A DNA stretch of 64,000 bases from Peptococcaceae bacterium BRH_c8a (GCA_000961575.1 LADP01000046.1:124001-188000), one strand, 5' to 3'. Counted from the stretch's first letter, positions 35,621 through 44,246 are shown. Notes: generated from the sequence alone by a model not told the origin. A program made the numbers and translations.

Positions 35621-36377
35621 GCGTACTCACCTCTTGGGGAATCACGGACAGCTGAATTAAATCATCCTTACTATATGTATAGATTAAATTGAAGATCAGC
35701 AAAGTTAACAACCCTTCACTTATGGCCAGGGGCACCTGGGTAAAGGCAAATATAGTGGTAAATTTGGCGAACGATAAGGCTATACCCCCGTTTACATCCG
35801 GAAAGGCAAGGGCCAACTGCAACGATGTAGTAATATAAGTGGTCAAATTGCCTAACATGGCCGCCCCAAAAACAGCCAGCCAGCGCGGCAGATTTAGACG
35901 CATTGCTCCCTTGTATACCCCGTAGGCAATAAACGGGCCGACTACAGCCATAGAAAAAGCGTTAGCCCCGATGGTGGTAATGCCCCCGTGAGCCAGCAAG
36001 AGCGCCTGAAATATAAGCACGATGCTGCCCAGCACCGACATGGCGGCAGGGCCAAAAAGGATCGCTCCCAAGCCCACCCCCGTTGGATGGGAACAACTAC
36101 CGGTGACCGAAGGGATTTTTAGTGCCGACAGAGCAAACGCAAATGCTCCGGCAAAGGCCAACAGCATTTTAAGCCTGGGATTTAGAGTAACGGTTCTCCT
36201 AATCGACCTGAGACCGATAATAAAGAACGGCAGCGTGATTATAATCCACAACAAGCACCACTGGCGGGGAAGAAAACCTTCCATTATATGCATGGCGTAG
36301 GCGGCATCGGGTAGGGCCAATGAGGTCACTAAAAATGCATAGATGCCAAGCATGCGATATTGTTTGCGAGCTGTCAT
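35601..36377 (-). CDS. cbiM: Cobalt transport substrate-binding protein CbiM
   Basis: A 258-aa membrane protein. An N-terminal signal peptide (MLGIYAFLVTSLALPDAAYA) precedes MHIMEGFLPRQWC, the mature N-terminus whose Met-His-Ile-Met residues bind Co2+/Ni2+ in the family. Six or seven membrane segments follow, with SVTGSCSHPTGVGLGA and HGGITTIGANAFSMAVVGPF as CbiM marks. Cobalt rather than nickel is inferred from the linkage to CbiN, the adenosyltransferase and corrinoid methyltransferases. AGGGGGTAA precedes the ATG. It has a structured leader with terminator-like hairpin upstream. Confidence 0.94.
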   Translation of the reverse strand: MTARKQYRMLGIYAFLVTSLALPDAAYAMHIMEGFLPRQWCLLWIIITLPFFIIGLRSIRRTVTLNPRLKMLLAFAGAFAFALSALKIPSVTGSCSHPTGVGLGAILFGPAAMSVLGSIVLIFQALLLAHGGITTIGANAFSMAVVGPFIAYGVYKGAMRLNLPRWLAVFGAAMLGNLTTYITTSLQLALAFPDVNGGIALSFAKFTTIFAFTQVPLAISEGLLTLLIFNLIYTYSKDDLIQLSVIPQEVSTHEQESV

Positions 36378-36389
36378 GGGTTACCCCCT

Positions 36390-36545
36390 AGTTTAAAAAG
36401 GCCGGTAGGTGGGTGGTTTAGTTGAAACCAGCCCACGTACCTGGAAAGGATTTACCCTTTCCATAGATGCTTTATCTTGCGAAGGAGGTTAAAGGCCCTG
36501 CCAAGTAAGCCTTTAACTTTTCATTACCCTGAAAATACTACTAAG
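36390..36545 (-). promoter_or_regulatory. Structured leader with terminator-like hairpin upstream of cbiM
   Basis: In the minus-strand transcript three helices follow in series. The first is GTTAAAGGC...GCCTTTAAC, a perfect 9-bp stem. The second is GGAAAGG-GTAAAT-CCTTTCC. The third is a long hairpin GGTA-C-GTGGG-C-TGGTTT / AAACCA-CCCAC-C-TACC, followed by GGCCTTTTT. The last looks like an expression-platform terminator, ending about 20 bp before the cbiM start. The B12 box GCCACTG is absent, so this is not a standard cobalamin riboswitch, and I cannot match it to another class. A metal- or cofactor-sensing leader is plausible. Confidence 0.55.
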
Positions 36546-36572
36546 AAAATACTTTAAACGTTCAGAATCGAT

Positions 36573-37370
36573 TCAATAACATTGGGCGTTATAGTATTTG
36601 CATTTGGTCTCCCTGCAGCCGTGGGGATGGCGTTGGCTATCCCGGCACAAAATAACACTGCCGACAGAAAGCTCAACCTGCAAGTAATCTTCACACAACT
36701 GCCTGCTTAATCCCAGGGCGGTACGGACAAAATTTTTGCAGCAGCACGGCCCGGTTTCATTGGCAATAGCATTAACTACCCGGGATACCACGTGCATGGT
36801 CACCGCAGTTTCCTCGTCCTTCGGGCACCCGGCCCCTAAAATTACTGAAAAAGCGGCACCGATAGCCGGGGCCACACCACAAACACCGGTCAAACCGCAG
36901 TAAGCGCTAATCGCCTGTTTCCTGGTCCGATTCAATGCTTCGGTAATTTGTTCCCCGGTGATTTTAATCTTACCGGTGCTCTTGATGGCCGCCAGCAGCG
37001 CACCTGATGCTATCCAGGCATGTTCACAGCCCAGCATGGGGATGTCGGTGTCCTGGATAATGCCTTCGGCAATCAGCACCGGATCTGTATTTTGCGCCGT
37101 CAGCAGCATATCGGTAATAACACCAAAGTACCTTTTACCATGGCATTGATCACATACAAAATGTCCCTGGCTGCAAAATACGTATCCCACTTCACTCTTA
37201 CCGCAGTAGATGCAGCTTAATTCCCGGCCGTATTCAGAGTAGTCCAGCTTACCGCCGCATAACAGACAATCTTTTTTGCTTTCTTTGGGATGTTGAACAA
37301 CACCCTTAACGATCAGCCCTCAGCAATTATGGCCATTTTTTTGTCCCACATTTTTTTGCTCATCAGCCAT
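36573..37370 (-). CDS. DUF5714-type Cys-rich protein with probable selenocysteine
   Basis: Read from ATG 37370 (GGGGG seven bases upstream), the frame is continuous to 36573 except for one UGA at codon 17. The context is GHNC-UGA-GLIVKGVVQHP. Beyond it the reading contains zinc-ribbon pairs (DCLLCGG, CIYCGK, CSQGHFVCDQCH) that would lie outside any protein started later. The only usable later start, GTG 37190, would remove them. A hairpin with G-led loop (GGG-TGTT-GTTC-AACA-T-CCC) lies about 21 nt after the UGA, fitting a bacterial SECIS. The 265-aa product matches DUF5714 in its core (GCEHAWIASGALLAA, AYCGLTGVCGVAPA). Function is unknown. It starts 30 bp after DUF1638 and precedes the cbiM leader. 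Confidence 0.78.
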
Positions 37371-37400
37371 TAAACAACCCCCATATTGCAAACCTGTTTT

Positions 37401-38006
37401 TTACGCACCGGGGAATTTGCTTTCAAGAGTAGCTTTCTTTAGTGCCGAAAGTAAAAGGCCCTCCAAATAATCCAACCCGGTTTCGTAACAAACCACCGGC
37501 AACCCGGAATAATCAAATATCTCCAATATGTCCAGTTCAGGCATATCGATTAAGCCAGTATCAATAATCAGCATCTGGTCACAGCAGCCAAAATTCAACC
37601 GGGCTGAAACTCTGTCCCACTGCAGCGTTTTTTTAACTATTTTATCCCAGTTTTCAAACCACCCGGCAGTAAGAAAAAATGATTTTCTATATTGATCCTG
37701 GCCCGAAATCTCTGGACCCAAGACCATTTCCACACAATTTTCGGCTCCGATCAGTACCGCCTGGCTGGCTTCGGCCACCTGCTCAATATCGGTAAAACAT
37801 TTATTGCCGTAAACTATAACCTGACCCGGTTCATTCAGGTGCGCTTTAATTTCCGTGCTTAGCCGGTCAGGGTAAACATGCAGGGCGCAATCAATATACT
37901 TTAAATCAACATCCAAGCCATGCTTACGCACTAAAAAATCAATCTCTCGCTTAACAATCGAGCAACACAACATCTTAATCATTGAGCGTCCAGCGGTTCC
38001 AGTCAT
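37401..38006 (-). CDS. DUF1638 family protein
   Basis: A 201-aa protein whose core (KMLCCSIVKREIDFL, VIVYGNKCF, FLTAGWFENWDKIV, LIIDTGLIDMP) matches DUF1638. This is a soluble family frequently placed beside corrinoid methyltransferases in anaerobes; its reaction is unknown. Several conserved Cys residues (CCS, CFTD, GAENCVEM, FGCCDQ) suggest metal or cofactor binding. I placed the start at the ATG overlapping the TGA of the upstream gene (ATGA), indicating coupled translation. A TTG seven codons earlier is the alternative. Confidence 0.8.
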   Translation of the reverse strand: MTGTAGRSMIKMLCCSIVKREIDFLVRKHGLDVDLKYIDCALHVYPDRLSTEIKAHLNEPGQVIVYGNKCFTDIEQVAEASQAVLIGAENCVEMVLGPEISGQDQYRKSFFLTAGWFENWDKIVKKTLQWDRVSARLNFGCCDQMLIIDTGLIDMPELDILEIFDYSGLPVVCYETGLDYLEGLLLSALKKATLESKFPGA

Positions 38007-38317
38007 GGTTTTATACTTAAGTGGCAATCCTTGGGCAGTGCTAATTCGGTTACCACCTCTATGCTTTTTAAAACCCCGGCCGGTACCAGGCAGGCCGGGT
38101 GTGCCACACCTTCACACAAGGTCTTATACGTCTGAGTTTCGTGCATTTTGCAAAAAAGCTCTTTGTACGGGTCAACAGTGATTAAATTTGTCGTAATTTT
38201 TTTTATATTTGGACAATCTGTTGCAATACTTACCTCTACTTGGCGTTTATTAATTCTGGTTGCTTTTACTTTGGTTGTAAAACCGCATATCCCGGACATA
38301 ATCTCAACATCAGCCAT
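38003..38317 (-). CDS. Small Cys-containing protein, DUF6951-like (copy 2)
   Basis: A 104-aa protein with MSGICGFTTKVKA, DCPNIKK, LCEGVAHPACLVPAGVLKSIEV and ALPKDC. It is a paralogue of the next gene upstream, sharing the G-x-CGF start, the second Cys about 20 residues on, and the C-x-VP-x-G/A-I/V-x-K-x-I motif. The conserved Cys residues suggest metal or thiol chemistry. The family (DUF6951, as I recall it) is found with methyltransferases and DUF1638. AAGGAGG precedes the ATG. It overlaps the DUF1638 gene by 4 bp. Confidence 0.72.
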   Translation of the reverse strand: MADVEIMSGICGFTTKVKATRINKRQVEVSIATDCPNIKKITTNLITVDPYKELFCKMHETQTYKTLCEGVAHPACLVPAGVLKSIEVVTELALPKDCHLSIKP

Positions 38318-38397
38318 CCGCTTGCCTCCTTAGAGTCTTTCGCTCTACTCCCCGACAAGCCAAAGTATAAATAACCACTGAGTAACTCATTCTATAT

Positions 38398-38712
38398 TTA
38401 TTCCGATATATTAATCGTGACGTCTCTGGGTAATGCGCCACCCAATTCAACCTGGATGGCTTTGATAATGGCACAGGGTACCGGACAGTCCGAGTTGTGC
38501 AGCCTTTTACTGGCCGCTTTGTAGATATAAGATTCCACCATGTTGCCGAAAACGCCCTTTGAGCAATCCACCTCCGTCAAATCCTCATTCAACATCCGGA
38601 CGTCCTGGCAGGCACTAATTATCTCAACCTTAACCTTCATTTTAGAAATTTTTTGCACTTTTACTACTACCGTAAAACCACATGCTCCGGCAAAAACTTT
38701 GGCCTTAGCCAT
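38398..38712 (-). CDS. Small Cys-containing protein, DUF6951-like (copy 1)
   Basis: A 104-aa paralogue of the following gene: AGACGFTVVVKVQKISKMKVKV, ACQDVRMLNEDL, NSDCPVPCAIIKAIQVELGGALPRDV. Identical length and aligned Cys positions (CGF, CQ/CP, CPVP) show a tandem duplication that has since diverged. GGGGGAGGAG precedes the ATG. It is the first gene after the terminator closing the methyltransferase locus, so it may begin the DUF6951-DUF1638-DUF5714-cbi transcription unit. Confidence 0.72.
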   Translation of the reverse strand: MAKAKVFAGACGFTVVVKVQKISKMKVKVEIISACQDVRMLNEDLTEVDCSKGVFGNMVESYIYKAASKRLHNSDCPVPCAIIKAIQVELGGALPRDVTINISE

Positions 38713-38824
38713 TTACGGGTTCTCCTCCCCCATCACACCATTAATTAGGATCATCTCTATTATGACATAAAGTGCCAAATAAATAAAAATCTTTTGTTTT
38801 TTTATTATACTACTTAGCCGGATA

Positions 38825-38876
38825 TTAAAAAATGTTGGTTTTGGGGCTTAACCCTGGGGGACAAGCCCCAAAACCG
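38825..38876 (-). terminator. Rho-independent terminator of the methyltransferase locus
   Basis: GGTTTTGGGGCTT...AAGCCCCAAAACC, a perfect 13-bp stem (arms 38837-38849 and 38863-38875), is followed on the minus strand by AACATTTTTT. It lies 25 bp after the stop of the last methyltransferase gene. Confidence 0.9.
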
Positions 38877-38899
38877 CATGTGATAGGGAGGGAAATTTA

Positions 38900-39946
38900 T
38901 TATTTGTTCTTTCTAGCCCACTTCTCAGCTCCATACTGCTTAACGGTATCAACCATCGCCTTTACGTTGGCCACAGGCGCTTCAGGCCAGATATCACAAC
39001 TGGGCAATACCGAGTCCACACTGCCTTCCATAGCTTCAATTGTCGCTTTCTCCACAACTTCCGGGGTACCCAAAACCAAAACGCTATACGCGTCGATGTT
39101 GCCGAACAGTAAAGGCTCATAGCCAATATCTTCACGGCTCTTAGCCAGGTTGTTCTTGATTTCCACGCTCAGGGCGTCTGCACCGCTGGCCTGCATATTT
39201 TTCATCACAATATTAGTGCTGCCGCAGATATGCAGGAAGTTAGGCGAACCGATATTCGCAAAAATACGGCCCAGGTGCGGATCGATTACCTGCTTGAAGT
39301 TCCGGGGGCTCAGAACATCGGTGGTGGCACCCATCTCACGGATACAAATAATATCGGCGCCTGCTTCGCGATATTTGGCCGCCATAGTTATAATCAGGTC
39401 GGTAAGCACGGATAACATGCCGTTTACCAGGTCTGGTTTTTTAAATACCAGCTTAAACAGGTCGTTCAAATCCATTAACTGACCAGCCATTGTGAAGGGT
39501 CCCAAAAGCCAGGCCACTACCGGAACCTCGTTACCCACATCTTTTTTCAATAAACTCAAGGCTTCGGTAACCACCGGGTAGCGACCCCTTTCCCAAATCT
39601 TGTCGGGAATCGCTATGGTAGTCATTTCCTCTTCGTTATGGATAATTTTTTCTTTAATAGTGGGGTACAGCAGCTGGTTTACGTTCTCGTAGGCATTCAT
39701 AACGCAGCCCAGCGCTTCGGCATCCACACACATATCGTAGGGCACAATAACGCTTTCCATACCGGTTGCTTTGTAAGTGAAAGCCGCAGTGTTGGCCATT
39801 TTAACCGCATCCCCGTGCACAGTGGGGAATTTGTATCCGTATTCATCCAGGCTGGCCGTCAATACACTACCCATACCACTAAAACAGGCCATTCGATCAG
39901 CGTCTTTATTGGCAAATATGCTCAGTACTCTCTCTTTTGATGTCAC
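38900..39946 (-). CDS. Corrinoid methyltransferase, MtaA/CmuA-type URO-D family
   Basis: A 348-aa cobalamin-dependent methyltransferase of the URO-D fold. The zinc ligands typical of MtaA/MtbA are present: NFLHICGST (His-x-Cys) and LPSCDIWPEAP (third Cys). Such enzymes move a methyl group between a corrinoid protein and a thiol or other acceptor. MtaA proper uses coenzyme M in methanogens; the bacterial acceptor here is unknown. AAGGAGATGATCCA precedes a GTG start. It is the last gene before a strong terminator in a locus with two corrinoid proteins, so it probably serves one of these. Confidence 0.85.
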   Translation of the reverse strand: MTSKERVLSIFANKDADRMACFSGMGSVLTASLDEYGYKFPTVHGDAVKMANTAAFTYKATGMESVIVPYDMCVDAEALGCVMNAYENVNQLLYPTIKEKIIHNEEEMTTIAIPDKIWERGRYPVVTEALSLLKKDVGNEVPVVAWLLGPFTMAGQLMDLNDLFKLVFKKPDLVNGMLSVLTDLIITMAAKYREAGADIICIREMGATTDVLSPRNFKQVIDPHLGRIFANIGSPNFLHICGSTNIVMKNMQASGADALSVEIKNNLAKSREDIGYEPLLFGNIDAYSVLVLGTPEVVEKATIEAMEGSVDSVLPSCDIWPEAPVANVKAMVDTVKQYGAEKWARKNK

Positions 39947-39961
39947 TGGATCATCTCCTTA

Positions 39962-40357
39962 TTACTCAATTCTGCCGCCGGGGTTTTTAACCGACATATC
40001 ATAAATTTCATCGACCAGAATTTGCACTACCGCAATAGGATTGGGCATGTTCATCCGGTTAAGGCTTTCTACATACAGATCATAAATTGGCCCGCTGGTA
40101 ACCAGCTCTACTTTCCCGAAAAACCTGTAACCGCTGAGCGTTTCCCGATCGGCAACCACAATAGCTGCCCGGGGGTTTTCCAGAATGTTACGATATGTTC
40201 TTCTACCAACGATTTCGGCAAAAGCAATGATATTGTCGCTGATTACCCGGGTAGATCCCTTCGGGGCCACGCTGGGATTGCCAGCCTGATCCGCCGTGGC
40301 GATAAAACACTGATTTTGCTCAACCATTTTTTTCATTTCCGGACTGATTACGGGCAT
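39962..40357 (-). CDS. Pyridoxamine 5'-phosphate oxidase-like flavin protein
   Basis: A 131-aa split-barrel protein (MPVISPEMKKMVEQNQCFIATADQ, GNPSVAPKGSTRV, RRTYRNILENPRAAIVV) of the PNPOx-like family, which binds FMN or similar cofactors. It is much shorter than true PdxH, so vitamin B6 synthesis is unlikely. Between MtrH and a URO-D methyltransferase it could donate electrons or protect a corrinoid; this is inference. AAAGGAGG precedes the ATG. Confidence 0.8.
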   Translation of the reverse strand: MPVISPEMKKMVEQNQCFIATADQAGNPSVAPKGSTRVISDNIIAFAEIVGRRTYRNILENPRAAIVVADRETLSGYRFFGKVELVTSGPIYDLYVESLNRMNMPNPIAVVQILVDEIYDMSVKNPGGRIE

Positions 40358-40376
40358 TTAATAATACCTCCTTTAA

Positions 40377-41315
40377 TTATCCGGATAACTGCTTGGCAAA
40401 GTCGCCAAAGAATTTATAAAGCGGGTGGTTTTCGTTATCCGGTAGTTTACCGGTTTCGTCGTAAACCATAGTCGCCAGCATCATACTGGCAGTGGCCACA
40501 GCCGGAATAATCTTGGTCAGATTAATGATTGGCCCGCTGAATAGTAAATCGGACCAGAAGAAAGCGGCCAGGCCCTGGGTGGTGGCGTTCATCGCGGTAA
40601 AGCCATCGGAACCCCACATTTCCTTGGCTTCTTTCCACATGTAGGTCCCGTTGGAAGAGGCGACCCCACAGGGATACCCGAACTCTTCCTTCACCATTTT
40701 ACTGGCGATGCAGGAGAAGGAAGTGGACGGCAGGTTCATCACCGAAGTGTCGACCAGCACCGTTTCAAACTTGTGCTCGCCAATCTGCTCCAACATCTTT
40801 TGCAGCCCGCTGACCCGCCCTTTGGGTGAGGGGTCTTCCTGATTGTAAGCCTGCAGCACGACGTGCTTAATCCCCAGTTCAGTCAGTGTTTTAACCTGTC
40901 CCGGGATATCTTTGTCCCAGGGAGTAATACTGTTATATAGTAATCTATCCTGCAGCCCTTTTTGGCAGCAGTATTCGGCAGCTTCCAAACGGGCCTTTTC
41001 CACCCACATATCAATACCAAAGGGCCGGTCGCTAATACTGGTATAAAAATCAACGTATTCTTTCATTTCGGCCGCCGAAGTGGCCACCAGCGCCACCAGC
41101 GCGGGCACTCCGGTCTGGTCGGAGAGCTCTTCCATTTTCTTTACATATTCCGTGGCTTTCTGGCGGTCAAACTTTCTCTCTTTCCTGCTTTCCATAATCT
41201 TATCCCCGTTATGAAACATCGAGGCAATTAATAGCGGCGGGTTGTTGCCCGGCTGCCCGCCAATTTTCCAATTACCCAACGAAAAAACTTTTTGTTCACC
41301 GGATAAAGTAAGCAT
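40377..41315 (-). CDS. Methylcorrinoid:tetrahydrofolate methyltransferase, MtrH/MtgA family
   Basis: A 312-aa TIM-barrel protein of the MtrH family: GEQKVFSLGNWKIGGQPGNNPPLLIASMF at the start and VLVDTSVMNLPSTSF, CGVASSNGTYMWKEA downstream. In bacteria, relatives (MtgA, MtqA) transfer the methyl group of a methylated corrinoid protein to tetrahydrofolate. This links demethylation of methoxylated or methylamine-type substrates to the Wood-Ljungdahl pathway. No other Mtr subunits (A-G) are present, which rules out the methanogen sodium-pump complex. GAAAGGAG precedes the ATG. Confidence 0.9.
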   Translation of the reverse strand: MLTLSGEQKVFSLGNWKIGGQPGNNPPLLIASMFHNGDKIMESRKERKFDRQKATEYVKKMEELSDQTGVPALVALVATSAAEMKEYVDFYTSISDRPFGIDMWVEKARLEAAEYCCQKGLQDRLLYNSITPWDKDIPGQVKTLTELGIKHVVLQAYNQEDPSPKGRVSGLQKMLEQIGEHKFETVLVDTSVMNLPSTSFSCIASKMVKEEFGYPCGVASSNGTYMWKEAKEMWGSDGFTAMNATTQGLAAFFWSDLLFSGPIINLTKIIPAVATASMMLATMVYDETGKLPDNENHPLYKFFGDFAKQLSG

Positions 41316-41346
41316 TTTAGTTAACTCCTTTCATCAGTTGGGGACA

Positions 41347-43314
41347 TTACCTCTTGGGTATCTGATCCAAGATGTTTTGAATACTTGGGAACTTATGTTT
41401 AGCATGCGGGAAGGCCATCGCCAACGCAAACCGATCCTGGAAATCCGATTCCACAGCTGTTTCCACGAACTCAACACTTTGCGCAATTTCCTGGGCTTCC
41501 CTGCGCTTGCCCCGATCCAGCAGCGCCAGCTTGGCGCCGTCACCGGCTGCATTACCTACGGCCTGCACTTTCTCCAGGTCGCAGTCCGGGAACATGCCCA
41601 TTACCAGGGCACTTTCCTTGTCAATAAAGCTGCCGAAAGCACCAGCCAGAGTAACGCTGTCCAATGCAGCCACCCCGTACTTCTCCATCAGGTACTCCGC
41701 ACCGCAGTACAACGCCGACTTGGCCAGCTGCACCGCCCGGACGTCACCCTGGGTAACTACAATATCCTTACCGATGGATGTTTCCTGGGCCCAAGCCACC
41801 ACGTATTCCGGTTTACCGTCTTCACCCCGGCGCACCCGGGGGAATTGGCCTTCCAGTTGTTTAATGTTAAACCGGCCCGACTTGTTAATGATGGCCGACT
41901 TGAACAGCTCGGCAATCACATCGATAATAGCCGAACCACAGATCCCTTTAGAGTCTGTTTTTTGCACCTGCGGGTACCATTCTTCCATCCCGATCACCTT
42001 ATAGGTAGGTTCCAGAGTTTCCGGGTCAATGCGAATTCTTTCAATGGCTCCGGGGGCGGCCCGCATGCCAAACTTAATCTGGGCACCTTCCAAAGCCGGT
42101 CCGGTGGCGCAAGAGGTGCACATTAATCTACTGCCGTTACCCACGTCAATTTCCCCATTGGTGCCGATATCGATAATCAGCCGAACCTCTTCGGTTTGTT
42201 TGTAGGGTTCTTCAGCAATTAGTACGCTTACATTGTCCGGCCCGACAAACCCGGCCTCCACCGGCAGGGTATGGACGTAAGCGCTTTTGTTCACTTTAAT
42301 GCCCAAATCCCGTGCCTTCAGGTTCAGCGAGCTTTTTACCCCGGCGGTAAAAGGTGACCGCCCCACAAATTTAGGGTCAATGTTCAGGGCAATATGCTGC
42401 ATCACAGTATTGAAAACAAGGGTCATTTCCATAATATCCGTGGGCTGCTTCTCAATTTGCTTAGTCATCCGATCAGCCAGGGTGTTTAAGCCCTTGATGA
42501 TGGCCTTATGCATCTTTTCCAGCCCGTCGTCGTTCATCATGTGGTAAGTGATGCGTGACAGGACATCTTCACCATACCGAACCTGCGGGTTCATCATGGA
42601 GTCGCGCACCAGGGTCTCACCCGTTCTCAGGTCGCAAAGATAAGCAGCCACCGATGTGGTGCCGATATCCACGGCCAGGCCCAGCACGCTATCCACCAGG
42701 TCGGGCTCAACATGGATAATCTCCTGGTCATCCCAGACGGTGGCAGTGACACACCAGTTACCATCCCTGATAACATTGGGTAACTGCAGCAGGCAGAAGT
42801 AGTCGATGCCCAGATCGGCGGGCAAATCATATTTTTGGTGCAGCGCTTCCCGCAGCCGTTCGTAGTCACCATGATGGTCATCCAGGGTGGCGGGTTCCAA
42901 TTCAATGTAATATTTGCTGACCGCCGGATCCAGGTTAAAGATCCGTCCTTCTTTGCCTATCTCCAAACAAACTTGTTTTGTGCCGCGGCTTTCCTCCGGC
43001 ACGAAAACCAGCACATCGCCCTGAATCTTAGCGATGCAGGCCAGGCGGTAATTGTCCTTGATCATTTCTTCGGTCATAAAAGGCGACTCTTCTTCGGCCT
43101 GGAAGGGAGAAAGGTGTGATGCCTGGGAATCTATATTAAACTTTTCGAAAAAGCCTTCTTCTAATTTAACCATACACTTGCCACACTTTTTGGCTCCGCC
43201 GCAGACGTTTTCAATGTCTACTCCCAACTCCCGGGATGCTTCGAGGATTGTTTTACCCTCTTGAACCCGGCTCCTTCTTCCGGATGGTTGAAAGATTACC
43301 TGGTATTCATTCAT
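41347..43314 (-). CDS. Corrinoid activation protein (2Fe-2S / ASKHA, RACo-like)
   Basis: The 655-aa protein has an N-terminal 2Fe-2S domain with Cys38, Cys44, Cys47 and Cys93. A middle linker domain ends near 205. The ASKHA/DUF4445 ATPase domain starts at VLGLAVDIGTTSVAAYL, with LIIDIGTNGEIDVG and GICGSAIIDVIAELF. It should reduce Co(II) back to Co(I) on the locus corrinoid proteins at the cost of ATP. The linker is not interrupted, unlike in the second copy at 9.7-11.7 kb. GGAGGAG precedes the ATG. It lies between corrinoid protein and MtrH genes, the usual setting. Confidence 0.93.
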   Translation of the reverse strand: MNEYQVIFQPSGRRSRVQEGKTILEASRELGVDIENVCGGAKKCGKCMVKLEEGFFEKFNIDSQASHLSPFQAEEESPFMTEEMIKDNYRLACIAKIQGDVLVFVPEESRGTKQVCLEIGKEGRIFNLDPAVSKYYIELEPATLDDHHGDYERLREALHQKYDLPADLGIDYFCLLQLPNVIRDGNWCVTATVWDDQEIIHVEPDLVDSVLGLAVDIGTTSVAAYLCDLRTGETLVRDSMMNPQVRYGEDVLSRITYHMMNDDGLEKMHKAIIKGLNTLADRMTKQIEKQPTDIMEMTLVFNTVMQHIALNIDPKFVGRSPFTAGVKSSLNLKARDLGIKVNKSAYVHTLPVEAGFVGPDNVSVLIAEEPYKQTEEVRLIIDIGTNGEIDVGNGSRLMCTSCATGPALEGAQIKFGMRAAPGAIERIRIDPETLEPTYKVIGMEEWYPQVQKTDSKGICGSAIIDVIAELFKSAIINKSGRFNIKQLEGQFPRVRRGEDGKPEYVVAWAQETSIGKDIVVTQGDVRAVQLAKSALYCGAEYLMEKYGVAALDSVTLAGAFGSFIDKESALVMGMFPDCDLEKVQAVGNAAGDGAKLALLDRGKRREAQEIAQSVEFVETAVESDFQDRFALAMAFPHAKHKFPSIQNILDQIPKR

Positions 43315-43449
43315 ACTTACGATCCTCTCCTCCGAACGCGTGATTATGTTTCATCCGCTGCAAACTGTCCCTGCCCCATTGCAGGGGCAGGGACGAAAAA
43401 TTATCATACCCGTAAAATAGTTTTTGATTGTCTTAAACTTAACTATCCT

Positions 43450-43506
43450 GTGTCATCCTGAGCGTTAGCGAAGGATCTTAGATTCTTCACTTCGTTCAGA
43501 ATGACA
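43450..43506. repeat. TCATCCTGAGCG inverted pair
   Basis: GTCATCCTGAGCGTTAGCG and its inverse TTCGTTCAGAATGAC lie between the corrinoid protein and activator genes, just after the corrinoid protein stop. This is the only repeat copy inside the methyltransferase locus. Confidence 0.85.
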
Positions 43507-43528
43507 TAATACTGTCAACGGTTTAGGT

Positions 43529-44194
43529 CTAAATATCTTTCAGTGAAGCTACCATGTTAATGGCATCCTGCAAAGCGTTGCTGGCGTTGGGGGCGTAGCC
43601 GTCGGCGCCCCACTTGTTGGCGATTTCCTCGGTCACCGGCGCGCCGCCAATCATGATTTTGGCCTTGGGGTTTTTCTCTTTAATCTGCTTGATGATGTCT
43701 TTCATGCCCACCATTGTGGTGGTCATCATAGCAGACAGGGCCACGATTTCAGACTCGGTTTTGAGTTGTTCTTCCACGAAGTTCTCCAGGGGTACGTCCC
43801 GGCCCAAGTCGTGCACTGTAAATCCAGCGGCGTCAAACATCATCTTGACGATGTTTTTACCAATGTCGTGCACGTCACCCTGCACCACGCCCATAACTAC
43901 CTGACCCTTGACTCTGGATTTGCTTTCGTCACCCTTAAGCAGGGGGCGAAGGATGCCTAATCCGGCATACATGGCATCAGCGCACATTAGCAGTTCAGGC
44001 ACGAAGTATTCCTGCTCTTCGTACAGCCGACCGCATTCTTGCATCCCGACCACCAAACCGTCGAACACGGCTTTATGAGGATCAATCCCTTCTTCCAGGG
44101 CTGTATTGACAGTGGCAACAACGGCTTCCTCCTCAAAGTTAACTACGCCGTCCGCTAACGCTTTCAGTAATTCCTGTTCCCTTTCTGGTGTCAA
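43529..44194 (-). CDS. Corrinoid (cobalamin-binding) methyltransferase protein, MtbC/MtgC type (copy 1)
   Basis: A ~221-aa corrinoid protein. An N-terminal helical cap (about 1-85, with LEEGIDPHKAVFDGLVVGMQECGRLYE and YFVPELLMCADAMYAG) precedes a Rossmann B12-binding domain. The lower cobalt ligand lies in GDVHDIGKNIVKMM (DxHxxG). SAMMTTTM and IGGAPVTEEIANKWGADGYAPNA are also typical. It carries the methyl group between the locus methyltransferases. The TTG at 44194 is favoured, since AAAGGGG sits nine bases before it; the nearby ATG 44203 directly abuts that ribosome site. Confidence 0.93.
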   Translation of the reverse strand: MTPEREQELLKALADGVVNFEEEAVVATVNTALEEGIDPHKAVFDGLVVGMQECGRLYEEQEYFVPELLMCADAMYAGLGILRPLLKGDESKSRVKGQVVMGVVQGDVHDIGKNIVKMMFDAAGFTVHDLGRDVPLENFVEEQLKTESEIVALSAMMTTTMVGMKDIIKQIKEKNPKAKIMIGGAPVTEEIANKWGADGYAPNASNALQDAINMVASLKDI

Positions 44195-44246
44195 ATGAAG
44201 CATCCCCTTTCAGTTGTTTTTTAATATCAAGCCCCATCAGCAGGTT

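Noticed and set aside
40377-41315. MtrH as part of a methanogen sodium-pumping methyltransferase complex
   Set aside because: No other mtr subunit genes are present and all the context is bacterial; a soluble methyl-THF transferase fits better.
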